Assembly (NCBI GenBank): GCA_020445745.1
Contig: JAGRGB010000071.1
Span: 1 to 47,099 of the forward strand
From: Rhodocyclaceae bacterium
GTDB taxonomy: Bacteria > Pseudomonadota > Gammaproteobacteria > Burkholderiales > Rhodocyclaceae
Reading direction: 5' to 3'
Length of the DNA: 47,099 nucleotides
Of the stretch, positions 1-10,962 are shown piece by piece (position 1 is the first letter of the stretch; each line of letters starts with the position of its first letter). The position numbers and the translations under genes are program-made. The notes under the pieces were generated by a model. It was not told where the DNA came from, made no database searches, and saw only the letters and a program-made list of their open reading frames with translations.

Positions 1-148
1 CGTACTTGCAGGTCATCACGACCTTGACCATGCCGGCGCCGGACTCGCCCTCGACCTCGATCGAGCCGAGCTGCTCCTGCATCTTCTTCATGTTTTCCTG
101 CATCTGCTGGGCCTGCTTCATCAGCCCGGCAATTCCACCTTTCATCAT
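1..148 (-). CDS. ybaB: YbaB/EbfC family nucleoid-associated protein (3' part cut by window edge)
   Basis: The first 49 residues are visible and start [18 protein letters not shown], the typical N-terminal helix of the YbaB/EbfC family. These are small dimeric DNA-binding proteins that coat the nucleoid. The family is about 105-110 residues long, so a little over half is missing beyond position 1. The ATG at 148 overlaps the dnaX stop codon in an ATGA arrangement, so translation is probably coupled to dnaX. The order dnaX-ybaB, usually followed by recR, is conserved in many bacteria; recR would lie outside the window. Confidence 0.93.
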   Translation of the reverse strand, partial: MMKGGIAGLMKQAQQMQENMKKMQEQLGSIEVEGESGAGMVKVVMTCKY

Positions 149-2013
149 GGGTTCGACTCCACTTGCAATGTTCTCAATGGCCTGACCGAGGACTCCAGCA
201 AAGTCGCATCGAAGCGTTCGATCAGTTCGCGCACGAAGGGGTCGCGCTCCAGCGACGCCACCGCCGCGGCATGCTGTTCGGCCCGCATCTGCCGATCCCG
301 CTGGGCCGGGGTCTCGCCGGCGATTTCGCCGATCTCGATCGACAGGCGGACGTCGCGGCGCAAGTGCCGGCGAAGTTCCGCCTCGATCTTGTCACCGGCC
401 GCCCGATTGACGCTGAGCAGATGGCGATGGGTGGCGCCCAGCCGCAATCGCACCTCCTGCGCGCCGATCGTCACCAGTTCGCAATGCTGGGCGAGTTCCC
501 GCACCATGCCGCCTAGACCCATCGTCCGGATCAGGCCGTGCCAGTCGTCGCCGCGATCGCCCACGCTCGAAGCCGCATGCATGTGTGCCCCGGCCTCGGG
601 CGGCGGCAAGGTCGGGCGAGACTCACCCGCCGGGCATGGCGGATCGGCATCGCCACCGGTGGCGGGTGGCTGCGGCCAGTCTTCCCACGGCGGCACCGGC
701 ACCGCGTCGTCCGGCATCACCACAGGGGGACCGGCGTCCCTCACCGCCGCGTGCGCAGCCGCCGCGCCTGCCATCGCCTGCGTCGGCGCACCGGTCGCGG
801 CAACCGGTGGCGGCCCCTTGCCAAGCACCGCCCGTGCCGCCGCGACGCCCGAGCTTCCGCCGGCGGCAGGCAGCGGACGGGCGCGACCGCCAGGTGCCTG
901 GGACAGCGGCCGGGGCGCATCGCCGGCGGGCTGTTCGGGACGGAACGCGTGCAGCCGCAGCAGGGTCATCGTGAATCCGGCGTAGCCGTCGGGGGCCAGC
1001 GGCAGGTCGTTGCGGCCATGGATCGCGATCTGATAGGCCAATTGCAGATACTCGCGGTCGAAATGGCCGGCGTAGCCGAGCAGCCGCTCGCGCTCGACCT
1101 CGTCGGCTTCGGCGTCCGGCGCGAACTGCAGCACCGCGACGCGCTGCAACAGCGAGGCCAGCGCCTGCAGACCGGCCTCGAACGACAGGCTGCGGGCGGC
1201 CATCTGGTCGGCCACGCCGATCAGCGCCGCGACGTCCTCGGCGATCAACGCGTCGAGCACGGCGAACAGATGGTCGTCGCCGACCGTGCCCAGCATGTCC
1301 ACCACCTGCCGCTCGCGGATCTCGCCGGCTCCGTGGGCGATGGCCTGATCGAGCAGCGACAGCGCATCGCGCATCGAACCGTTGGCCGCCCGCGACAGAT
1401 GGCGCAGGGCGGCGGGCTCGAAGGGTACCGCCTCGGCCTCGAGGATGCGCTGCAGATGTTCGACGACGTGCACCGGCGGCATCTGCTTGAGGTTGAACTG
1501 CAGGCAGCGTGACAGCACCGTCACCGGGATCTTCTGGGGATCGGTCGTCGCGAGGATGAACTTGACGTGTTCGGGCGGCTCCTCGAGGGTCTTCAGCATC
1601 GCGTTGAAGGCATGCCCGGTGAGCATGTGCACCTCGTCGATCATGTAGACCTTGTAGCGGCCCTGCACCGGCGCATACACCGCCTTGTCGAGCAGCGCCG
1701 CCATGTCGTCCACGCCGCGGTTCGAGGCTGCATCCATCTCGACGTAGTCCGGAAAACGATCGGCGTCGATCGCGCTGCAGGCCGCGCACTGGCCGCAAGG
1801 TGCCGGGCCGACCCCGGTCTCGCAGTTCAGCGACTTGGCGAGGATGCGGGAAATCGTCGTCTTGCCGACGCCGCGCGTGCCGGTGAACAGATACGCATGA
1901 TGCAGGCGCCCGGTCTGCAATGCATGGCTGAGCGCGCGCACGACGTGCTCCTGCCCGACCAGGGTCTCGAAGCTCTTCGGTCGCCACTTGCGGGCCAGCA
2001 CTTGATACGACAT
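145..2013 (-). CDS. dnaX: DNA polymerase III subunit gamma/tau
   Basis: This is the clamp-loader ATPase of the replicative polymerase. The protein starts [15 protein letters not shown], the canonical DnaX N-terminus. It has a Walker A motif (GTRGVGKTT, near residue 46), a four-cysteine zinc module (near residues 64-79), a DEVHML Walker B region and an SRC sensor motif (VLSRCLQF). A Pro/Ala-rich linker at about residues 365-490 leads into a tau-type C-terminal domain. About 622 aa is normal for a full-length tau. An in-frame ATG three codons upstream (2022) is possible, but MSYQ is the family start. I saw no A6 or longer run in the coding strand, so an E. coli-type slippery site for a short gamma form is not evident. 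The stop overlaps the ybaB start. Confidence 0.96.
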   Translation of the reverse strand: MSYQVLARKWRPKSFETLVGQEHVVRALSHALQTGRLHHAYLFTGTRGVGKTTISRILAKSLNCETGVGPAPCGQCAACSAIDADRFPDYVEMDAASNRGVDDMAALLDKAVYAPVQGRYKVYMIDEVHMLTGHAFNAMLKTLEEPPEHVKFILATTDPQKIPVTVLSRCLQFNLKQMPPVHVVEHLQRILEAEAVPFEPAALRHLSRAANGSMRDALSLLDQAIAHGAGEIRERQVVDMLGTVGDDHLFAVLDALIAEDVAALIGVADQMAARSLSFEAGLQALASLLQRVAVLQFAPDAEADEVERERLLGYAGHFDREYLQLAYQIAIHGRNDLPLAPDGYAGFTMTLLRLHAFRPEQPAGDAPRPLSQAPGGRARPLPAAGGSSGVAAARAVLGKGPPPVAATGAPTQAMAGAAAAHAAVRDAGPPVVMPDDAVPVPPWEDWPQPPATGGDADPPCPAGESRPTLPPPEAGAHMHAASSVGDRGDDWHGLIRTMGLGGMVRELAQHCELVTIGAQEVRLRLGATHRHLLSVNRAAGDKIEAELRRHLRRDVRLSIEIGEIAGETPAQRDRQMRAEQHAAAVASLERDPFVRELIERFDATLLESSVRPLRTLQVESNP

Positions 2014-2120
2014 GGGCGCCATTCTACCCGAGGGCCGCCGCCGCAGCGGGCAAAGCCGCGGCGCCCCGCCCCTCGGCGAAACGGGCCCCGGCGTGCCGAT
2101 TCGACCTACCTATCAGCGCA

Positions 2121-2158
2121 ATCCAATAAATCAATTGGATCGATTTGAAAACATTCAA
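2121..2158. promoter_or_regulatory. Two adjacent dyad symmetries between dnaX and the ZIP transporter gene
   Basis: An AT-rich patch in an otherwise GC-rich region carries two perfect inverted repeats. The first is ATCCAAT-N6-ATTGGAT (2121-2140) and the second is TTGAA-N4-TTCAA (2145-2158). They lie between the divergent dnaX and zip starts, where operators would be expected. A metal-responsive repressor acting on the transporter is an inference; I could not match either repeat to a known family consensus with confidence. Confidence 0.4.
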
Positions 2159-2205
2159 TAGTCTCCAGGTATCGCAGTTCGACACCGCATTCCTGGAGCG
2201 CAGCC

Positions 2206-3114
2206 ATGAGCACGATGATTCTGAAGGCGATCGGCGCCGGCCAGGGGATTCCGGCGCGCCGCACCGCCGGCCTCCTGATCGCCGTTGCGGGCGCCCTGAT
2301 CCTTGCCGCCCAGGCCATCGATGTCGCCATCGACGCGCTCGCCCGGCCGGCCGTCGGCAGCGCTCTGGAGGGCGGGCTGATCGCCGCGCTGGCCACCGCT
2401 GCGGGGGCATTCCCGGTGCTGCTGGCGCGCAACATATCCGGCCGCAGCATCGACACGCTGCTCGGCTTCGGCGCGGGCGTGATGCTCGCCGCGACAGCTT
2501 TCTCGCTGGTGCTGCCGGCGATCGACGCCGCCGCGGTGCTCGGCTACGGACGGTTCGCCGCCAGCGGCATCGTCGTCGCCGGGCTGGCGCTGGGCGCCCT
2601 GACCCTGCTCGCCACCGATCGGCTGCTGCCCCACGAGCACGTCGAGAGTGCCTCCGGAGCCGGCGGCGCGAGCGTCGCGCGGGTGTGGCTGTTCGTCGCC
2701 GCGATCGCGTTGCACAACGTCCCGGAAGGACTCGCGATCGGTGTCGGCTTCGGCCAGGAATCGCTGGCACGCGCCACTGCGCTGGCGAGCGGCATCGCGA
2801 TCCAGGACATTCCCGAAGGCCTGGTGGTCGCCGCGGCGATCGTCGCCGCCGGCTATGGGCGCGGCCTGGCCTTCGCGGTGGCCGCCGCCTCGGGGCTCGC
2901 CGAGCCCGTCGCCGCCCTCGCCGGCGCGGCGCTGGTCGGGGTGTTCGGAGCGATGTTGCCGTGGGCGCTGGGCTTCGCCGGCGGTGCGATGCTGTTCGTG
3001 GTCGCCCACGAGATCATTCCCGAGTCGCAGCGCCGCGGCCACCGGACCGCTGCCAGTCTCGGTCTGGTGGCGGGCTTCTGCCTGATGATGCTGCTCGACA
3101 CCGCGTTGGGCTGA
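2206..3114 (+). CDS. ZIP family divalent metal transporter
   Basis: The protein is 302 aa with about eight hydrophobic segments. It carries the metal-site motifs of ZIP transporters: HNVPEGLAIGVGFG in one helix, QDIPEGLVVAAA in the next, and HEIIPES near the C-terminus. ZIP proteins bring zinc, iron or manganese into the cytoplasm; this one resembles the ZupT/GufA branch, and its substrate cannot be told from sequence alone. The ATG at 2206 has a TGGAG ribosome site about 8 bases upstream. It sits alone on the plus strand between the SRP RNA gene and dnaX, both on the minus strand, and so looks like an insertion into a conserved neighbourhood. Its upstream region carries two inverted repeats that could be an operator. 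Confidence 0.9.
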   Translation: MSTMILKAIGAGQGIPARRTAGLLIAVAGALILAAQAIDVAIDALARPAVGSALEGGLIAALATAAGAFPVLLARNISGRSIDTLLGFGAGVMLAATAFSLVLPAIDAAAVLGYGRFAASGIVVAGLALGALTLLATDRLLPHEHVESASGAGGASVARVWLFVAAIALHNVPEGLAIGVGFGQESLARATALASGIAIQDIPEGLVVAAAIVAAGYGRGLAFAVAAASGLAEPVAALAGAALVGVFGAMLPWALGFAGGAMLFVVAHEIIPESQRRGHRTAASLGLVAGFCLMMLLDTALG

Positions 3115-3135
3115 ACGAACGGCAGGGAACAAGCG

Positions 3136-3165
3136 GAGAGGGCGTCGGTGATCCGACGCCCTCTC
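3136..3165 (-). terminator. Hairpin terminator after the SRP RNA gene
   Basis: A perfect 13-bp stem (3136-3148 with 3153-3165) closes a 4-base loop. On the minus strand it is followed by a moderately T-rich stretch (CGCTTGTTCC). It lies just beyond the 3' end of the SRP RNA and is probably its intrinsic terminator. It could also stop plus-strand transcription from the ZIP gene, although no T-tract follows on that side. Confidence 0.75.
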
Positions 3166-3175
3166 GCATGTCAGG

Positions 3176-3276
<101 letters not shown>

Positions 3277-3280
3277 GCTC

Positions 3281-3286
3281 ATTGTA
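3281..3286 (-). promoter_or_regulatory. -10 element of the SRP RNA promoter
   Basis: TACAAT on the minus strand lies about 6 bases before the inferred RNA 5' end and directly abuts the stop codon of the upstream gene. No convincing -35 hexamer is visible at 16-18 bp, so the promoter call rests mainly on position. Confidence 0.5.
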
Positions 3287-3937
3287 TCAGCTTGCCCCAC
3301 GCACGGCATCGCTGGCACAGGCGAGCAGCGCGTCCTCGTCGTCGGGCCGTCGCGCGAACGCGGCGCGCCTCCGGCCGCCGTCGGCGTCGCGCAGATCGAG
3401 GCCGTCCCAGTCGAGGCCGATCGGCTTCGGAGCGCCGGCCGGTGGCGACGGCAAACGGGACAGCAGCGCGACCTCACGGCCTTCATCGAGCGGGCGCGGC
3501 TTCCAGTCCGCGGCTTCGATCCAGCCGGCCCGGGCGAACCCTCCGACCAGCCTGACACGGATCACTTCCAGACGGAAGAAGCGGAAGTCGCCGAAGCCGA
3601 GATACGCGCCGGCCTCCGGGTGATAGCGCAGGTAGCGATCCTGCTGGGCCGGAGTCGGCCGCTCGCCGCGCAATTCGCCGACCAGACTCAGCCGCGGCTG
3701 CGCCTGCGGATCCGGTCCGCCCAGCGTCGCCATCAGGCTGACCCGGGGGTCGGCCGCCAGATTGCGGCTGTGCTCGGCCAGTCGCGACAGCAGCATCACG
3801 ACGCGGCCGGCGCCGTCGCGTGCGAACGGCGCGTGGGAGACGAACGGAAACCCGGGCAGCCGCGCCGACTGGGTCGCCAGCGCGACGAAATCGCTCGCCG
3901 CGAGCAGATTGCGCGCCTCGCGCGCGTCGAGCTTCAT
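3287..3937 (-). CDS. Pyridoxamine 5'-phosphate oxidase-like FMN-binding protein (HugZ-like)
   Basis: The protein is 216 aa. Its N-terminal half has the split-barrel flavin-binding pattern of the PNPOx-like family: [15 protein letters not shown], then [11 protein letters not shown], then [15 protein letters not shown] and DPRVSLM. This layout is typical of HugZ/HutZ-type proteins, some of which degrade or handle heme. The C-terminal part ([17 protein letters not shown] region) is less conserved. Its start at 3937 overlaps the rlmB stop (ATGA), so it is probably co-transcribed with rnr and rlmB. The subfamily is clear, but enzymatic activity on heme is not demonstrated by anything I can see. 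Confidence 0.8.
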   Translation of the reverse strand: MKLDAREARNLLAASDFVALATQSARLPGFPFVSHAPFARDGAGRVVMLLSRLAEHSRNLAADPRVSLMATLGGPDPQAQPRLSLVGELRGERPTPAQQDRYLRYHPEAGAYLGFGDFRFFRLEVIRVRLVGGFARAGWIEAADWKPRPLDEGREVALLSRLPSPPAGAPKPIGLDWDGLDLRDADGGRRRAAFARRPDDEDALLACASDAVRGAS

Positions 3938-4686
3938 GGCGCAGCGGCGGCGCGCTGGCGGCGCGCCTCGAACAGGCAGACGCCGCTCGCCACCGACACG
4001 TTGAGGCTATCCACCGAGCCGTGCATCGGGATCCGCACCAGTTCGTCGCAGGTCTCCCGGGTCAGGCGCCGCAGGCCCTGGCCCTCGGCACCGAGCACCC
4101 ACGCCGTCGGCCCGGTCTGCGCGACCTCGTAGAGGCTGCGCGCGGCATCGCCGGCGGCGCCCAGCACCCACACCCCGGCTTCCTGCATCTCCCGCAGGCT
4201 GCGGGCGAGGTTGGTGACGGTGACGTAGGGAACGTGGTCCGCGGCACCACTGGCGACCTTGACGGCGGTGGCATTGAGCCCTGCCGAACGGTCCTTCGGC
4301 GCGATCACGGCATGCGCGCCGGCGCCGTCGGCGACCCGCAGGCAGGCGCCCAAATTGTGGGGATCGGTGACGCCGTCGAGCACCAGCAGCAGGGCCGGTT
4401 CGGTCAGCGTCTCCAGCACGTCGGCCAGCTTGAGTTCGCGGCGCCGGCCGTCGATGCGCGCGACCACGCCCTGGTGATGGTGGGTGCCGACCAGACGCTG
4501 CAGCCGATCGACGTCCGACGGCGTCACCTTGACGCCGCAGCGCTCCGCCTGGGCGATCAGGTCGCGGGCGCGGGCATCACTGCGGGCAGCGGCGACGTGG
4601 ACTTCGAGCACGCTGTCCGGCGACTGGCGCAGGCGCGCCAGCACCGCATGGAAGCCGTAGATATGGCGGGTCGTGGAGCTAGCCAC
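3934..4686 (-). CDS. rlmB: 23S rRNA (guanosine-2'-O-)-methyltransferase RlmB
   Basis: This SPOUT-class methyltransferase modifies G2251 of 23S rRNA in E. coli. The N-terminal substrate domain begins [11 protein letters not shown]. The trefoil-knot catalytic part carries the family motifs [25 protein letters not shown] and [15 protein letters not shown] near the C-terminus. I chose the GTG at 4686, giving 250 aa, because the family begins just before IYG. A longer frame opens at 4761 but would sit inside rnr with a low-quality Arg-rich extension. The GTG overlaps the rnr stop, consistent with coupling. Confidence 0.94.
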   Translation of the reverse strand: MASSTTRHIYGFHAVLARLRQSPDSVLEVHVAAARSDARARDLIAQAERCGVKVTPSDVDRLQRLVGTHHHQGVVARIDGRRRELKLADVLETLTEPALLLVLDGVTDPHNLGACLRVADGAGAHAVIAPKDRSAGLNATAVKVASGAADHVPYVTVTNLARSLREMQEAGVWVLGAAGDAARSLYEVAQTGPTAWVLGAEGQGLRRLTRETCDELVRIPMHGSVDSLNVSVASGVCLFEARRQRAAAAP

Positions 4687-6994
4687 GGCGGCGCGCCCCC
4701 CGTCTGCCGCCGGATTTCTGCGGGTGCCCGTCGGTCGTCGCCGCGCCCTTGTCGCGGGCACTCTTGCCGCGTCGCTCGGTCACCCGCCGCGGGCCCTCGA
4801 GCAGCCGGAAGTCGATCTTGGTGGTCTCGAGGTCGACGCGCACCAGTTGCACCCGCACCCGGTCCGACAGACGATAGGCGAATCCGGTGCGTTCGCCCTG
4901 CAGCTCGTGGCGTGTCTCGTCATAGTGGAAGTAGTCGCTGCCGAGTTCGGAGATATGCACCAGTCCCTCGATGAAGACGTCGTCGAGGGCGACGAACAGT
5001 CCGAACGGCACCACCGCCGAAACACTGCCGCTGAACTCCTCGCCGACCCGGTCCTGCATGAAGTAGCACTTCAGCCAGTTCTCGACGTCCCGCGTCGCTT
5101 CGTCGGCCCGGCGTTCGGTCATCGAACAGTGCACACCGATCGCGTCCCAGTCCCCGGGGCGGTACTTGTCGCCGGCCAGCACCGCCTTGATCGCCCGATG
5201 GACCAGCAGATCGGGATAGCGGCGGATCGGTGACGTGAAGTGGGTGTAGCCCTCGTAGGCGAGCCCGAAATGGCCGGCGTTGTCGGGACTGTAGACGGCC
5301 TGGCGCAGCGATCGCAGCATCATGGTCTGCAGCAGCTGGGCGTCCGGACGCTCGCGGACGCTGTCGAGCAGGCGCGCATAGTCCTTCGCCGTCGGGTCGT
5401 CGCCGCCTCCCAGAGAAAGTCCGAACTCGCCCAGGAAAGTTCGCAGGCGCGCGAGCTTGTCCTCGGTCGGTCCCTCGTGAACGCGGAACAGGGTCGGCTG
5501 GCCGCGCTTCTCGAGGAAGTCCGAGGCGCAGGTGTTGGCCGCCAGCATGCACTCCTCGATCAGGCGATGGGCGTCGTTGCGCTCGACCGGAACGATGCGT
5601 TCGATCTTGCCGTCGTCGTCGAAGATCATTTGCGTCTCGGTGCTCTCGAAATCGATCGCACCGCGCTTGTGGCGCGCCTTCAGCAGCACCCGGAAGACAG
5701 CGTCGAGGCGCTCCAGTTCGCCCAGCCGCGGGGCCAGCCGCTCGCGCTCGGCGGCATCGTCCTGGTAGAGCGCGGCCGCCACCCGATCGTAGGTCAGGCG
5801 GGCATGCGAGTGCATCACCGCGGGATAGAAGCGATAGTTCTTCACCTGGCCACTGATCGAGATCGCCATGTCGCAGACCATGCACAGCCGATCCACATCG
5901 GGATTCAGCGAGCACAGGCCATTGGACAGCTTTTCCGGCAGCATCGGGATCACCCGGCGCGGGAAATACACCGAGTTGCCGCGATCAAAGGCATCGTGAT
6001 CGAGCGCCGAACCGGCCTCCACGTAGTGGGAGACGTCGGCGATCGCGACGATCAGGCGAAAGCCGCGCCCCTGGCGCTCGCAATAGACCGCGTCGTCGAA
6101 GTCGCGGGCGGTCTCGCCGTCGATGGTCACCAGCGGCAGTTCGCGGATGTCCTCGCGCCCCTTCAGGTCCTTCTTGCGCACCGCGCGCGGCAGCCGCCGC
6201 GCCTCGGCCTTGACCTCCGCCGAGAACTCGTGCGGCATGTCGTGCTTGCGCAGCGCGATCTCGATCTCCATGCCGGGGTCCGCATAGTCGCCGAGCACCT
6301 CGCAGACCCGGCCGATCGGCTGGGCGTGCCGGGTCGGCTGCTCGATCAGTTCGACCACCACCACCTGGCCGGGACGGGGCTTGCGCCGCCCGCGTCCGGT
6401 GGCCGGCGTCACCAGGATGTCCTGGGCGATGCGCCGGTCTTCGGGCACGACGATGGTGACGCCGTGCTCCTCGATGACACGCCCGACGATCCGTGTATTG
6501 GCCCGCTCCAATACCTCGACCAGCTTGCCTTCGGGGCGGCCGCGGCGGTCGCTGCCGACGACGCGGGCGATCACGCGGTCGCCGTGCAGCACCTCGCGCA
6601 TCTCCTTCGGACCGATGAACAGGTCCGGACCGCCGTCGTCACGGATCACGAAGCCGAAGCCGTCGGCGTGGCCCTGCACCCGGCCGCGGATCAGGTCCGC
6701 CTTGTCGGGCAGCAGATAGGCGCCCCGGCGGTTGCGCATGATCTCGCCGTCGCGCTCCATCGCCGAAAGTCGACGGTGGAAATGTTCGCCCTCGCGGGGC
6801 TCGATTTCGAGCGTCGCCGCCAGCGCTTCGAAGCCGAGCGGGACGCCGCGCTCCTCGAGGATCTCGAGGATGTACTCGCGGCTCGGCAGCGGATCGGGAT
6901 AACGTTCGCGTTCGCGCTCGAGGTAAGGATCCGCAGCCCTGATGCCGGCATCGCCACGCTTCGGGTGCGCCTTGCCGGACCTGTCGGTAGCCAT
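4679..6994 (-). CDS. rnr: Ribonuclease R
   Basis: This is a 3'-to-5' exoribonuclease of the RNB family that degrades structured RNA. The order is an N-terminal winged helix ([15 protein letters not shown]), cold-shock domains, the RNB catalytic domain with [10 protein letters not shown] and [12 protein letters not shown] (acidic metal-binding residues), a C-terminal S1 domain ([19 protein letters not shown]) and a basic tail. Length is about 771 aa, normal for RNase R. The ATG at 6994 has a GAAGGA ribosome site upstream; a TTG two codons earlier is less likely. The start codon overlaps the -35 box of the divergent tRNA promoter, so expression of the two may interfere. Confidence 0.96.
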   Translation of the reverse strand: MATDRSGKAHPKRGDAGIRAADPYLERERERYPDPLPSREYILEILEERGVPLGFEALAATLEIEPREGEHFHRRLSAMERDGEIMRNRRGAYLLPDKADLIRGRVQGHADGFGFVIRDDGGPDLFIGPKEMREVLHGDRVIARVVGSDRRGRPEGKLVEVLERANTRIVGRVIEEHGVTIVVPEDRRIAQDILVTPATGRGRRKPRPGQVVVVELIEQPTRHAQPIGRVCEVLGDYADPGMEIEIALRKHDMPHEFSAEVKAEARRLPRAVRKKDLKGREDIRELPLVTIDGETARDFDDAVYCERQGRGFRLIVAIADVSHYVEAGSALDHDAFDRGNSVYFPRRVIPMLPEKLSNGLCSLNPDVDRLCMVCDMAISISGQVKNYRFYPAVMHSHARLTYDRVAAALYQDDAAERERLAPRLGELERLDAVFRVLLKARHKRGAIDFESTETQMIFDDDGKIERIVPVERNDAHRLIEECMLAANTCASDFLEKRGQPTLFRVHEGPTEDKLARLRTFLGEFGLSLGGGDDPTAKDYARLLDSVRERPDAQLLQTMMLRSLRQAVYSPDNAGHFGLAYEGYTHFTSPIRRYPDLLVHRAIKAVLAGDKYRPGDWDAIGVHCSMTERRADEATRDVENWLKCYFMQDRVGEEFSGSVSAVVPFGLFVALDDVFIEGLVHISELGSDYFHYDETRHELQGERTGFAYRLSDRVRVQLVRVDLETTKIDFRLLEGPRRVTERRGKSARDKGAATTDGHPQKSGGRRGARRRG

Positions 6995-7021
6995 TGACAA
7001 TCGATTCCTTCTATTTATAAT
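6994..7021 (+). promoter_or_regulatory. Sigma-70 promoter of first tRNA-Leu gene
   Basis: A consensus TTGACA (6994-6999) and a consensus TATAAT (7016-7021) are separated by 16 bp, 11 bp before the tRNA 5' end. Both hexamers are perfect. The -35 box touches the rnr start codon on the other strand. Confidence 0.9.
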
Positions 7022-7032
7022 GCGCGCCTCTT

Positions 7033-7119
7033 GCCCAGATGGCGGAATTGGTAGACGCGCTAGCTTCAGGTGCTAGTGTCCTTACGGATGTGGAGGTTCG
7101 AGTCCTCTTCTGGGCACCA
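7033..7119 (+). tRNA. tRNA-Leu (anticodon CAG), copy 1
   Basis: This is an 87-nt class II tRNA with a long variable arm. The acceptor stem pairs GCCCAGA at the 5' end with TCTGGGC at the 3' end, and the CCA tail is encoded. The anticodon arm is CTAGC-TTCAGGT-GCTAG, with CAG in the middle of the seven-base loop. The T arm contains GGTTCGAGTCC. It decodes CUG, the dominant leucine codon in a GC-rich genome. A hairpin terminator follows directly. Confidence 0.97.
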
Positions 7120-7129
7120 GATCCGCAGG

Positions 7130-7161
7130 AGAGCCGGTCGATGACCGGCTCTTCTTGCTTT
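7130..7161 (+). terminator. Intrinsic terminator after first tRNA-Leu
   Basis: The stem AGAGCCGGTC (7130-7139) pairs with GACCGGCTCT (7143-7152) around a 3-base loop and is followed by a T-rich run. It separates the two tRNA copies into independent transcription units. Confidence 0.85.
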
Positions 7162-7195
7162 GCGGCCGCCGATGTCGCAGTCGCCCGAATATCTG

Positions 7196-7224
7196 TTCAC
7201 AGCCCGCTCGTCAGCCACTATAAT
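7196..7224 (+). promoter_or_regulatory. Sigma-70 promoter of second tRNA-Leu gene
   Basis: TTCACA (7196-7201) and TATAAT (7219-7224) are separated by 17 bp, 10 bp before the tRNA. The sequence differs from the first copy's promoter, so the duplication did not carry the promoter or has since diverged. Confidence 0.82.
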
Positions 7225-7234
7225 TCCCCGTCTT

Positions 7235-7321
7235 GCCCAGATGGCGGAATTGGTAGACGCGCTAGCTTCAGGTGCTAGTGTCCTTACGGATGTGGAGGTT
7301 CGAGTCCTCTTCTGGGCACCA
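7235..7321 (+). tRNA. tRNA-Leu (anticodon CAG), copy 2
   Basis: It is identical base for base to the copy at 7033-7119, including the encoded CCA. Identity extends four bases before and one base after the gene, so the perfect repeat is 92 bp. It has its own promoter and terminator. Confidence 0.97.
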
Positions 7322-7337
7322 GGATTCACCGCTCGAC

Positions 7338-7366
7338 AAGGCCGGTCGCTCGACCGGCCTTTTTTC
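7338..7366 (+). terminator. Intrinsic terminator after second tRNA-Leu
   Basis: The stem AAGGCCGGTCG (7338-7348) pairs with CGACCGGCCTT (7351-7361) and is followed by a T-run. The leading A's would give a U-tract on the other strand too, so it may also end purA transcription, which converges from the right. Confidence 0.88.
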
Positions 7367-7404
7367 ATCGCCCGCGGGGCCACTGTCGCACGCAGGCTAG
7401 GTTA

Positions 7405-8715
<1,311 letters not shown>

Positions 8716-8720
8716 GCCGC

Positions 8721-9875
8721 TCAGCCTCCTTCGAGCGGCACGGTATTCCAGCCGCCGTCGACGAAGGCGAGACGCCGGTCGCAGCCGGCCTCCCGCCAGT
8801 TTCCGTCGTGACCGGGCAATTCCGGCACGACCACCTCCCCCGCGGCGCGCAGCCGCGCCACCGCTTCCGCCAGCTCCGCGCCACCGGCAGCCGGCGCCAG
8901 CACCGCACCGGCCTGGGCAGGCGCTTCGATGCGCAGCGCGAGTTCGCGCAGATCCATGCTGAAGCCGGTCGCCGGACGCCCTCTTCCGAAGGTCGCGCCG
9001 ATGTAGTCGTAACGTCCGCCGAGCGCGATCGCGCTCGGCGAATTGCCACAGTAGGCCGCGAACACCACACCGCTGTGATAGTGATAGCCACGAAGATCCG
9101 CCAGGTCGAAACCGAGCGGCAGCTCCGACAGCGCGTCGGCGAGGCGCTCCAGTTCGTCGAGGGCCAGGCGCAGGCCGGCTTCGTCCGGCAACACCGCGCG
9201 GGCTTCGGCCAGCACCGAGCGATCGCCGTAGAGGCTGGGCAACGCGAGCAGCGCGCGCCTCGGCACCTCGGCAACCGCCGCCAGAAATTCCTGCAGTGTC
9301 GGCACGTCCTTGGCCTGCAGCAGCGCGAACAGGGTACGCTGCTGGGCCGCGTCGAGTGCGGCCATCGCCGCCAGCGAACGGAAGATGCCCATGTGCCCGA
9401 GGTCCACGCGGCCCGCGGCGAGGCCGGCCTGGCGCAGGGATCTGGCCAGCAGCTGGACGATCTCGATGTCGGCGTCGAGACCGGCGTGGCCGTAGATCTC
9501 GGCGCCGAGCTGCCACGGCTCGCGGGTCGCCGACAGCGACGCCGGCTCGCTGTGCAGCACGCTGCCGCAATAGCACAGGCGGGTGACGCCCCGGCGGTTG
9601 AGCAGGTGGGCGTCGATGCGGGCGACCTGGGGTGTCATGTCGGCACGCAGGCCGAGCAGGCGCCCCGACTGGTGATCGGACAGCTTGTAGGTGCGCTGGG
9701 CGAGATCCTCGCCGGCCCCGGTCAGCAGCGAATCGAGGTATTCGAGCAGCGGTGGCGCGACCAGCTGGTAGCCGCGCAGATGGAAGTCATCGAGCAGGCG
9801 GCGACGCAGGTCCTCGATCGTGCGCGCCTCTGAGGGCAGCACGTCCTGGATGAATTCGGGCAATACCCAGCGCAT
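8721..9875 (-). CDS. hisZ: ATP phosphoribosyltransferase regulatory subunit HisZ
   Basis: HisZ is a paralogue of histidyl-tRNA synthetase that lacks tRNA charging and completes the short form of HisG, the first enzyme of histidine synthesis. The 384-aa protein starts [17 protein letters not shown]. It carries a class II synthetase-like core ([44 protein letters not shown]) and lacks a separate anticodon-binding domain of full HisRS length. Its presence predicts a short HisG elsewhere in the genome. It lies 8 bp after the DUF2065 gene and 5 bp before purA, the usual betaproteobacterial order. Confidence 0.95.
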   Translation of the reverse strand: MRWVLPEFIQDVLPSEARTIEDLRRRLLDDFHLRGYQLVAPPLLEYLDSLLTGAGEDLAQRTYKLSDHQSGRLLGLRADMTPQVARIDAHLLNRRGVTRLCYCGSVLHSEPASLSATREPWQLGAEIYGHAGLDADIEIVQLLARSLRQAGLAAGRVDLGHMGIFRSLAAMAALDAAQQRTLFALLQAKDVPTLQEFLAAVAEVPRRALLALPSLYGDRSVLAEARAVLPDEAGLRLALDELERLADALSELPLGFDLADLRGYHYHSGVVFAAYCGNSPSAIALGGRYDYIGATFGRGRPATGFSMDLRELALRIEAPAQAGAVLAPAAGGAELAEAVARLRAAGEVVVPELPGHDGNWREAGCDRRLAFVDGGWNTVPLEGG

Positions 9876-9883
9876 GGACGGTA

Positions 9884-10069
9884 TCAGGCAGCCAGTGAAA
9901 GTAGAAGCAGGCCGAGCAGGACCGAGCTCAGGCCGATGAAGCGGATCTGGCCATTGGCCAGTTCGGTGACGCGCTTGAAGGTGTCCCGCCACAGGTCGGG
10001 CGCCACCAGCGGCAGGATACCCTCGACGACCAGCATCAGGGCAAACGCCGTCAGCAGCGTGACGCCCAT
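9884..10069 (-). CDS. DUF2065 small membrane protein (YjeT-like)
   Basis: This is a 61-aa protein with two hydrophobic helices ([20 protein letters not shown] and [15 protein letters not shown]) joined by a polar segment ([15 protein letters not shown]). It matches the DUF2065/YjeT family, found next to hflC in many proteobacteria. Function is unknown; the location suggests a link to HflKC or FtsH. The ATG at 10069 overlaps the hflC stop by one base (TGATG); a GTG one codon earlier is also possible. Confidence 0.88.
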   Translation of the reverse strand: MGVTLLTAFALMLVVEGILPLVAPDLWRDTFKRVTELANGQIRFIGLSSVLLGLLLLSLAA

Positions 10070-10962
10070 CACTGGGCGCTCTTGACGGGCTGCCCGGTAG
10101 CGCTGCGCAGGTAACGGAAGAAATCGCTGTTGGGCTCCACCACGAGCACGTCGGACTTTCCGGAGAAGCTCTGGCGGTAGGCCTCCTGGCTGCGGTAGAA
10201 GGCGAAGAATTCCGGATTCTGGCGGAACGCCTGGGCATAGATCGCCGCCGCCTTGGCATCACCGTCGCCCTTGGCATGCTGCGATTCGCGGTAGGCTTCG
10301 GCGATGATCACTTCGCGCTGGCGGTCGGCATCGGCGCGGATCTTCTCGGCCGCAGCGGCACCCTCCGAGCGCAGTTCGTTGGCCACCCGCTTGCGCTCGG
10401 CTTCCATCCGGCGGTAGACCGATTCCGACACCTCCACCGGCAGGTCCACCCGCTTCAGGCGCACGTCGACGATCTGCACGCCGATCTTGCGCGCGTCGAG
10501 GTCGGCCTTCTCGCGCATTTCCTCCATGATGGCGTCACGCTGTCCGGACACCACTTCGTGTACGGTGCGCTTGCCGAACTCCTCGCGCAGGCCGGCATTG
10601 ACGGTCTGCTGCAGCCGCGTGACCGCCCGCGCCTCGTCGCCGAGCACCGAGATGTAGTACAGGTTGGGGTCGGAGATGCGCCACTTGACGAACAGGTCCA
10701 CCAGCACGTTCTTCTTCTCGGAAGTGATGAAGCGTTCCGGTTCGGGCGTGTCCATCGTCAGGATGCGCTTGTCGAAATAGCGCACGTTCTGGATCAGCGG
10801 CCATTTCCAGTCGAGACCGGGATCACTGATCACCTTCTTGATCTCGCCGAGCTGGAAGACCAGGGCGAACTGGCGCTGGTCGACCGTGAAAAGGGACATC
10901 GAGGCCATGACCAGGACGAGCAGCAGGAATCCCACGAACACCGACAGCTTGTCGCGCATCAT
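10069..10962 (-). CDS. hflC: Protease modulator HflC
   Basis: HflC is an SPFH/prohibitin-like membrane protein that forms a large periplasmic cage with HflK around the FtsH protease. The 297-aa protein has an N-terminal membrane helix ([15 protein letters not shown]), then the SPFH domain ([17 protein letters not shown]) and a helical C-terminal region ([19 protein letters not shown]) typical of coiled-coil packing. ATG codons at 10962 and 10959 are adjacent; the first overlaps the hflK stop (ATGA), so the two are probably translated together. Confidence 0.95.
   Translation of the reverse strand: MMRDKLSVFVGFLLLVLVMASMSLFTVDQRQFALVFQLGEIKKVISDPGLDWKWPLIQNVRYFDKRILTMDTPEPERFITSEKKNVLVDLFVKWRISDPNLYYISVLGDEARAVTRLQQTVNAGLREEFGKRTVHEVVSGQRDAIMEEMREKADLDARKIGVQIVDVRLKRVDLPVEVSESVYRRMEAERKRVANELRSEGAAAAEKIRADADRQREVIIAEAYRESQHAKGDGDAKAAAIYAQAFRQNPEFFAFYRSQEAYRQSFSGKSDVLVVEPNSDFFRYLRSATGQPVKSAQ

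Noticed and set aside
8721-10277. 518-aa extended version of hisZ
   Set aside because: The extra N-terminal part is the shadow of DUF2065 and hflC; the family begins at MRWVLPEF.
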